Below are positions 58,363 to 64,000 of a stretch of DNA of 64,000 nucleotides, one piece after another. This stretch comes from Bilabrum cf. latius (Eukaryota > Bigyra: Bicosoecida > Bigyra > Bicosoecida). Positions within the stretch are counted from its first letter, which is position 1. Each line of letters begins with the position of its first letter. The notes beneath the pieces were generated by a model. It was not told where the DNA came from and did no database searches. It saw only the letters and a program-made list of their open reading frames with translations. The DNA lies in NCBI GenBank assembly GCA_965178125.1, contig OZ237754.1, forward strand, positions 186,001 to 250,000, read 5' to 3'. Made by a program: the position numbers and the translations under genes.

Positions 58363-59755
58363 ATGAAGACCGCCATCATCGCAATCATCGCAGCTTGCAC
58401 TGCCATGGCTGCAATCACCGAGGACCGCATGGCCCAGTTCGCGCAATGGGCCGCCCAGCACGGCAAGACCTACGAGGGCGAGGAGGCCCACCGCCGCCTG
58501 GAGATTTTCTCGGCCAAAGCCGAGGCCATCGAGGAGCACAACGCCAAGGGCCTGCCATGGACCATGGGCCTGAACGAGTTCTCTGATCTGACGAACGAGG
58601 AGTTTGCCGCCATCTACACAGGAGGCTTCAAAGGCGCCTCCCACAACGTGAGCGACCTGACCAAAGTCGCTCGTCGGACGCAGGGGCAGGGCAGCCTGCC
58701 GCCATCGGTCGATTGGACCGCAGCAGGTAAGAAGTAAATGGTATTGTGATTGCTTGCGCTTGCTAGCATTTGAATCCTGGTCCTGGAACACTCAGTTCTT
58801 GGACCGGCCAGTCTGGTGTCCGAAATTGACAGAAGTCGAATTGCCACCTGAGCATTTCGTCCCCCCTAGAGGGTATCATGGGATGATGCGTGCTGTTGAT
58901 CCTAGTAATCATATCATATTGAGTGTGTGTGTGTGTTGCAGTGCAAGTGTCCATCCGCTAGCGAGATGCTGGTGATGTGGCCCAGATTGGGATGCTTGGC
59001 GAGATGGTCAACCCGGCCGAACACGTGCTCAGCAAACTAGCCGCCGCGCCATGCACCCATGATTATAGTAATCGCAATTATCGGATTGTTTTTCTGTTTC
59101 CGCAGGTGCCGTCACACCGGTGAAGACCCAGCAGAGGATGATGTGCGGGTCCGACTACGCATTCTCTGCGGCAGGTGCCATAGAGGGCATCGACTTCATC
59201 AAGAACGGTGGGCCGGTCACCAGCCTGTCCGTGCAGCAGATCGTGGACTGCTCTGGGCCGTACACGAACAACGGTTGCGGGGGAGGCACCATGATCATGA
59301 GCTTCCACTACGCCCAGCAGGTCTTCGGCCTCACCCACGACGTGGACTACCCCTACACCGCCCAGGATGGCACCTGCCAATGCAACGGCATGGCGCCTCC
59401 ATGCCTGGTGCGAGTGCCAATCACGACGTTCTCCACCGTGCCGAGCGGGTCCGAGCAGGACCTCATGGCAGCCGTGGCCAGGCAGCCCATCTCCGTGGCG
59501 GTCTCTGCCCAATCGCTCAACTTCCAGAACTACCACAGCGGCGTCATGACGGCCCCATGCGGCACCCACCTCGACACCGGCATGCTGCTGGTCGGCTATG
59601 GCACCCTCAACGGGCAGGACTACTGGAAGGTCAAGAACCAGTGGGGCACCACGTGGGGCGATCAGGGGTACATTTTGCTGGGCCGGGGGCCTCAGTTCGG
59701 GGCTGCTGGGCAGTGCGGGATCCAGATGGATGCGTCGTACCCGGAGATCCTGTGA
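58363..59755 (+). CDS. Papain-fold (C1A) cysteine-protease homologue lacking its catalytic pair
   Basis: Exons 58363-58726 and 59106-59755 (379-base intron splitting a Gly codon, with a GT microsatellite near 58923) give 337 residues ending in TGA. A signal peptide (MKTAIIAIIAACTAMAA), an I29 propeptide (FAQWAAQHGKTYEGEEAHRR, NEFSDLTNEEF) and a full papain domain starting LPPSVDWTAAG are present. The active-site segment reads CGSDYAFSAAG where papain has CGSCWAFSA, so Asp138 replaces the nucleophile Cys. DTGMLLVGYGT replaces DHAVLAVGYG, so Thr279 replaces the His. The Asn motif (VKNQWGTTWGD) and fold glycines remain. It is therefore predicted to be an inactive, secreted or vacuolar pseudoprotease, not a decayed gene. 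Confidence 0.88.
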
Positions 59756-60247
59756 GCGCTGCTCGCGTGCTGAGCGGGCGGCGAATGCCACCACTGGCAG
59801 CCACGAGACCTTGTTGCTCATAGGTCGGGCTGCCTGTACCCTGTTGATGAAATGTTTGCTTTGCTTGCTAGTGATAGATATTGTTGATGCAATTCACTGC
59901 CAGACTTGCTGAGCCCTGCAGCTTTGAATGCACGTAATCCCAAGGAGTACTCCGGCGAAGCTCCTGGCCTCACTGAGTGCCTGCTGTTCCCAATGGCTGT
60001 TAGTACCCGGGATGCTATAGCTTTAGTTTATTTACTAGGGTAATATTTCTGTTGTGATCGTGAATGAGATGCCTGCATGCACGCGCACATCGGATTGGTG
60101 CTACCGAAAATTATGTGAAGATGTGGATCCAATACTTGACTCGGTGTTTGCTCGTTGGGACCCTTGGGTTGGAGTCAGAGTGCCGCCTGTGCCTAACTAG
60201 CAAGCGCGTTGGCAGGCCCCGGGAATAAGCGCCACAGCTAGCAGACC
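59756..60247. other. Convergent intergenic region, no gene seen
   Basis: About 490 bases between two converging genes, AT-richer than both. It should contain both 3' ends. No repeat or RNA gene is evident. Confidence 0.4.
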
Positions 60248-61918
60248 TCATTGCACGGTGACCTCTCTTTGGCCAGCTCCCAGAGCACCATGGTCATGGA
60301 TTGCGCCAGCCTCCAGCGCAACTCCCTTGTGCTGCACTTGCCCCTGCTGCTTGCTGTTCCTCTTCTTGATGTCGAAGAGCTTTTCCTCTCCGACCGCCTC
60401 CCTGAACACGTCCTCGATCTCCTCCAAGGTCTTGCCCTTTGTTTCTGGGACGTAGTACACGGTGAACACGATGGCCGCGACTCCGATGGCGCTGTACAGG
60501 TAGAACAGCCCGTAGATGCTGATGGCCTTCTCAAGGGGCACAAAGAGAATAAGCACCACGAACACAAAGATCCAGTTGGTGGAAGACCCGAGTGCCATGG
60601 CCGTGCCCCGCACCTCGAGCGGGAACATCTCCGAGAGGAGGAGCCAGAGCACCGGCCCCAAGGAGATCTCGAAGAAGGCCATGTAGAACCAGAGGCACAC
60701 AGCCGATATCATCCCCCACGCCTTTGGAACCTTCTCGTTGGCATGATCGAAGTGCAGGAGGATGGAGGACAGTGCCACCATGCATACGATCATGCCCGTG
60801 GTGCCAGCCAGCAGCATGGTCTTCCTGCCCAGTCTATCCATGAGCATCATCGCGATGGCCACGAGCACAACCTTGACCACGCCGATGAAGATAGCCATGA
60901 TCTTGCTCTTGCTCTTGTCGAAGCCAGCAGCCTGCAGCACGTCGGGGGCGTACGCGTTGATGGCGTTCACGCCCGTGATCTGCTGGAACACGCCCAGCAC
61001 ACAGCCAACCACAACCGACCGGAACACGGCAGGTTCCCTCAGCCGTTCCCACCCGTGGTTGGTGGTCTCCAGACTCTTCTGAATCTCGCCCAGCTCCGCG
61101 CCCACATACGCGGTTTCGTGTTCCCCGCGGATGCTGAGGAGAACCTTCCTCGAGTCATCGAACCTTCCTTGGGCGGCCAGCCACCGGGGCGACATGGGAG
61201 TGACGAAGAGGAAGGACAGGATGAGGGGCGCCGCGAGCAGGACGCCGCACCCCAGCTGCACCCACCAGTTCGTCACGAAGGCGTCCACCAAGTACCCCAG
61301 GAGGATGCCGATGCAGATGTTGAGCTGGTTCGAAGTCACCAGCATGCCTCGGATGTGCGCCGGGCTCAGCTCGGCAATGTACATGGGCACGGTGGACGAC
61401 AGCCACCCGACGCCGAGGCCCACCACGATCCGGCCCGTCAGGAGCATTTCGAATGAATGGCCGTGGGAGAAGAACTCCACAGCCGCTCCAGCGATATAAA
61501 TCACGCAAGCCAGCACTACTGTTGCCTTTCGTCCGATCCAGTCCTGCAGGAGGCCCGCTGTAGCAGACCCAGGGATAGCCCCGATTGTCATGCTCGAAGC
61601 TAGCGTCGCATACTTCATTGATTTCTTTCCGAAACCGAATTCCGTGGCAGCTTGCTCTTTGGCTCCAGAAATAATCGAGATCTCGAACCCAAACAGAATC
61701 GCAGCCAAACTGACCAGCACCACGTAAACATAAAGAAGCAAGCTTGAGGGAGGGGCCTCTGACAAGTCAATATCTACTTGTTCATCGTGTTCGAATCTCA
61801 ACTGGACTGACGAAGCTCCCGCCGATGAATGGAGCGCTTCGGATGCCAGAAGTGACCGAGTCTGAGAATCCTTCTGGTCGGTGTAGTCTCCATCGTCAGA
61901 CACTCTCGCGCCATTCAT
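60248..61918 (-). CDS. MFS sugar transporter (sugar porter family)
   Basis: The frame of 556 residues ends in TGA at 60248 and has no TAG. Twelve hydrophobic helices and sugar-porter signatures are visible: the opening helix with LFGFEISIISGAKEQ, the DWIGRKATVVL loop, GRIVVGLGVGWLSSTVPMYI then AELSPAHIRGML, TPMSPRWLAAQGR, the ILQ-region equivalent FQQITGVNAINAYAP, MDRLGRKTML and the terminal VPETKGKTLEEIEDVF. I chose ATG 61918 (MNGARVSDDGD); the frame is open further upstream but without the family's features. Transport of a hexose or polyol with protons across the plasma membrane is likely; the substrate cannot be read. Confidence 0.92.
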   Translation of the reverse strand: MNGARVSDDGDYTDQKDSQTRSLLASEALHSSAGASSVQLRFEHDEQVDIDLSEAPPSSLLLYVYVVLVSLAAILFGFEISIISGAKEQAATEFGFGKKSMKYATLASSMTIGAIPGSATAGLLQDWIGRKATVVLACVIYIAGAAVEFFSHGHSFEMLLTGRIVVGLGVGWLSSTVPMYIAELSPAHIRGMLVTSNQLNICIGILLGYLVDAFVTNWWVQLGCGVLLAAPLILSFLFVTPMSPRWLAAQGRFDDSRKVLLSIRGEHETAYVGAELGEIQKSLETTNHGWERLREPAVFRSVVVGCVLGVFQQITGVNAINAYAPDVLQAAGFDKSKSKIMAIFIGVVKVVLVAIAMMLMDRLGRKTMLLAGTTGMIVCMVALSSILLHFDHANEKVPKAWGMISAVCLWFYMAFFEISLGPVLWLLLSEMFPLEVRGTAMALGSSTNWIFVFVVLILFVPLEKAISIYGLFYLYSAIGVAAIVFTVYYVPETKGKTLEEIEDVFREAVGEEKLFDIKKRNSKQQGQVQHKGVALEAGAIHDHGALGAGQREVTVQ

Positions 61919-62131
61919 AACAGTCAAATTCAGCGGTTGGCAAGATATTCGCTTGAACAGCCAGCAAAGGCTGCACCGATCCGGACAACCACCCACAAGT
62001 TGCGTGTGACGCGGAGCCAAACAAAGGGCAACTGCAGTTGCGACCAAATTTCTGATTATCTATATCAACACGTTACTATGTCTTTGGTGACCGTTTGTGG
62101 TAGGCAGTACTAGATTTGAATTCAACACACG

Positions 62132-63163
62132 ATGGCATCTATTGCAGACTCGTCGCTTGGATCAACTGCGTTGTCAGATATATACGAATCGGATTAGGAG
62201 AGCTTGCACGGAATTATCACCGTCATCAAGAAGTCAGGGCAAGATGGAGGTTCATTCGAGATGGACCAGGACAGCATCCTGATTGGGCGGTAAGTTCAGT
62301 ATCCTAATCGGACGTATCTCGTGTACAGCTATTTATCAATATCATGATAATAGTTGGCTGCCAGAATTTGCTATATATACCATGAATGTGCTGTTCAGGT
62401 TGCCAGAACAGTCCACCACACCGCGTGGCTCTTGTGCTCTTGACTGCCTTTCGCAGGTCTGAAGACGCCAACATTCGCATTCGGGCCCCTACAATCTCCA
62501 GGTCTCATGCGAGTCTTACCGTGGGGTCAAATGGCGCTGTTTGGATCAGGAACTTGTCGAAAACGAAGGCAGTGCACGTGAACGACGAGAAGTTCGGCGC
62601 AGACGGCCAACGACCCCTTCGCCAGGGTGATATCTTCAGCGTAGGGGACAGGAAGTTCCGCTTTGATTATCGTGAGATATTGTCATGAGTTTGAGTGGGG
62701 TAGCTGAGATCAGGTACATCAGACTACTCCTGATCATCGCGCAGCGTCACGTGACAGAACCCCATCCATGCTCTCTTTCTTGAGCTCGCAGCAGAGGACA
62801 TGGAAGGAAGCGAGGCCGGCCCTACCGGTACCTTCCGCCCTCCAAAAGCCCCCAAGATGACCCGCTTCGAGGAGGGCGAGCCCACCATCGATCTCGCCGC
62901 GCAGGCCGGCGGACACGACGCACTGCGGAACGCCACCGCGGCGGCAAACCGCAGGAAGAGCCTTCCCTCCGGCGAGAAGCGCATGCCCACTGTGCGTACG
63001 CCCGGCCCTGTCGCCGCGAGGGCCGCTCTCGCGAGCCAGGCTCCCATGGAGGAGGACGAGGAAGAGTCGGGGCAGGGGCAGGGGAGCGGCTAGGGAGTGT
63101 CACAGCTCCGGCCCACGCCCGCCTCCGCGAAAAGGCAGCTGGTCATGGCGTCATCATCATCAG

Positions 63164-63194
<31 letters not shown>

Positions 63195-64000
63195 AGCAGG
63201 CACCTCTGTGGAACCCGCGATGGAGGAACAGTCGGAGGTACAGCGCGATCTGCAGCGAGAAGACGTCAAGGATGAGGATGAGGATGAGGAAGGCTCCGCC
63301 CCGGCCGCCCGCCGTGAATCTTTTTCTCGCAGCAAGTCGCAGATGGTAAGGCTGAGGGAACTTTCCAAGGCCTCCCAGGTGAGTTCAATGGAATCTAGTG
63401 CACCAAAGTGCAATTCAGTGACATTGTATGGCACGTTTGCCTTGGACCCACACAGGAATCGCTTGCGCTACGGTTCTGCGTTTAAAGCCAATTCCGAATC
63501 GAATCGAAGTAACCGACTGTCTATTGGACCTGTTCGCTATCCGCAGATCGCAAGGCAGGCTGAGATGGAGGCCGCAAGCAGCACCGAAGACAAGGCCGTT
63601 GAGACGGCGCTGGCCCGCCAGGGGGTTCCAACCCCGATCCGTCGGGCCATCCACAAGAGGAGAATCAGCGCAGGCAGAGACATCGCCCCGCACATGGAGG
63701 CTGCCGCTGCTGCTGCTGCTGCTTCATCGTCGTCGTCGTCGGCCCAGGGCGCAGCGCGCACAGTGCCTGTCAAGGTCGTGGTGGACAACACCTCGGCTGC
63801 CTCTACAGGAGGCAGGTCGGGCGAGGAGGCGCCGCCCATGCGAATGCCCAGGGCGCTGCCCACCCCGGTCCGCAAGGCAATCAAAAAGAGGCGGAAGAGC
63901 TCGGGAGGAAGCACCGCACCCGCCGCCGCCAGCATGTCGCAAGAGTCAAGCGGTAAATCCGCCGCCGGCAGCAGCATCCCCACCCGAATGGCGCTGCCTA
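62132..64000 (+). CDS. Ki-67-like FHA-domain protein with TP-x-R-[RK]-A-I repeats (3' end outside window)
   Basis: Four exons are inferred: 62132-62289, 62457-62671, 62792-63378 and 63547 to beyond the edge, all GT-AG with matching phases. The N-terminus (MASIADSSLGSTALSDIY) leads into an FHA domain: GIITVIKKSG, SILIGR spliced to SEDANIRIRAPTISRSHASL, VWIRNLSKT, LRQGDIFSVGDRKFRFDY spliced to PEDMEG. Domain and position resemble Ki-67 (TIKRSG, GRGIECDIRI, DRSFRFEYP). Downstream are repeated basic motifs: GVPTPIRRAIHKRR and ALPTPVRKAIKKRRKSS, with RMPTVRTPGPVAARAAL as a weaker relative, in an Ala/Ser-rich chain with a (TCA)n Ser run near 63150. TAGs at 62195 and 63091 are in frame. FHA domains bind phosphothreonine; a mitotic or chromosome role is inferred. 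Confidence 0.78.

Noticed and set aside
61919-62047. N-terminal extension of the sugar transporter
   Set aside because: It starts at a non-ATG codon and is Cys-rich without family similarity. ATG 61918 gives a normal cytosolic N-terminus.
1-64000. CRISPR arrays, rRNA genes, insertion sequences, viral genes
   Set aside because: No regularly spaced repeats, rRNA signatures, transposase or viral replication motifs were seen on either strand.

Overview
This is nuclear DNA from a single-celled eukaryote. It is GC-rich and compact. Genes lie on both strands, mostly 100-500 bases apart, and carry few, short GT-AG introns (about 66-380 bases). The proteins include Pelota, a bZIP-PAS factor, a folate-receptor-like protein, an SLC9B-type antiporter and an SK-type channel, many with very long disordered tails. 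A stramenopile or other SAR-type protist is plausible, but the window cannot settle the lineage.

The central observation is that TAG is a sense codon here, most likely glutamine. Read with TAG as a stop, the window looks like a patchwork of short same-frame ORFs. Read with TAG as Gln, these fuse into long genes that end in TGA or TAA. I place 77 in-frame TAGs in 17 of 22 gene models. Of the 21 genes whose end is in the window, 18 end in TGA, 3 in TAA and none in TAG. Gln is favoured because TAG is interspersed with CAG in two Gln tracts and falls at polar positions in a bZIP, an SH3 domain, an alpha/beta hydrolase and coiled coils.

Layout. 1-363: unassigned open stretch. 364-2357 (+): Pelota. 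2504-7456 (-): TOM1/THH1-like 7-TM protein with a giant tail. 7836-13706 (-): one 1,956-residue nuclear-looking protein with 17 TAGs. 14031-17044 (+): GT11 fucosyltransferase-like. 17556-18188 (+): small Cys-rich membrane protein. 18631-19323 (+): putative mitochondrial protein. 19453-22176 (-): double alpha/beta hydrolase. 22619-23494 (-): folate receptor-like. 23733-32766 (+): PB1-like/pseudokinase/triple-SH3 scaffold. 32906-37712: clan GH-A glycosidase, Tae4-like peptidoglycan amidase and sialidase-like protein. 37901-40099 (+): ARM-repeat protein. 40290-45154 (-): SLC9B-like antiporter split by a loop of about 1,000 residues. 45350-47560 (-): helical protein. 48100-52206 (+): bZIP-PAS factor with 17 TAGs. 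52445-54046 (-): coiled-coil protein. 54250-56538 (+): SK-like K+ channel. 57488-58258 (-): Gln-rich protein. 58363-59755 (+): papain-fold protein without its catalytic pair. 60248-61918 (-): sugar transporter. 62132-64000 (+): Ki-67-like FHA protein running off the edge.

There is no operon logic. Two themes stand out: large disordered regulatory or scaffold proteins dense in TAG, and a secreted or degradative group (glycosidase, amidase, sialidase, papain fold, sugar transporter, folate receptor) that would suit a bacterivorous or osmotrophic protist. The latter is inference.
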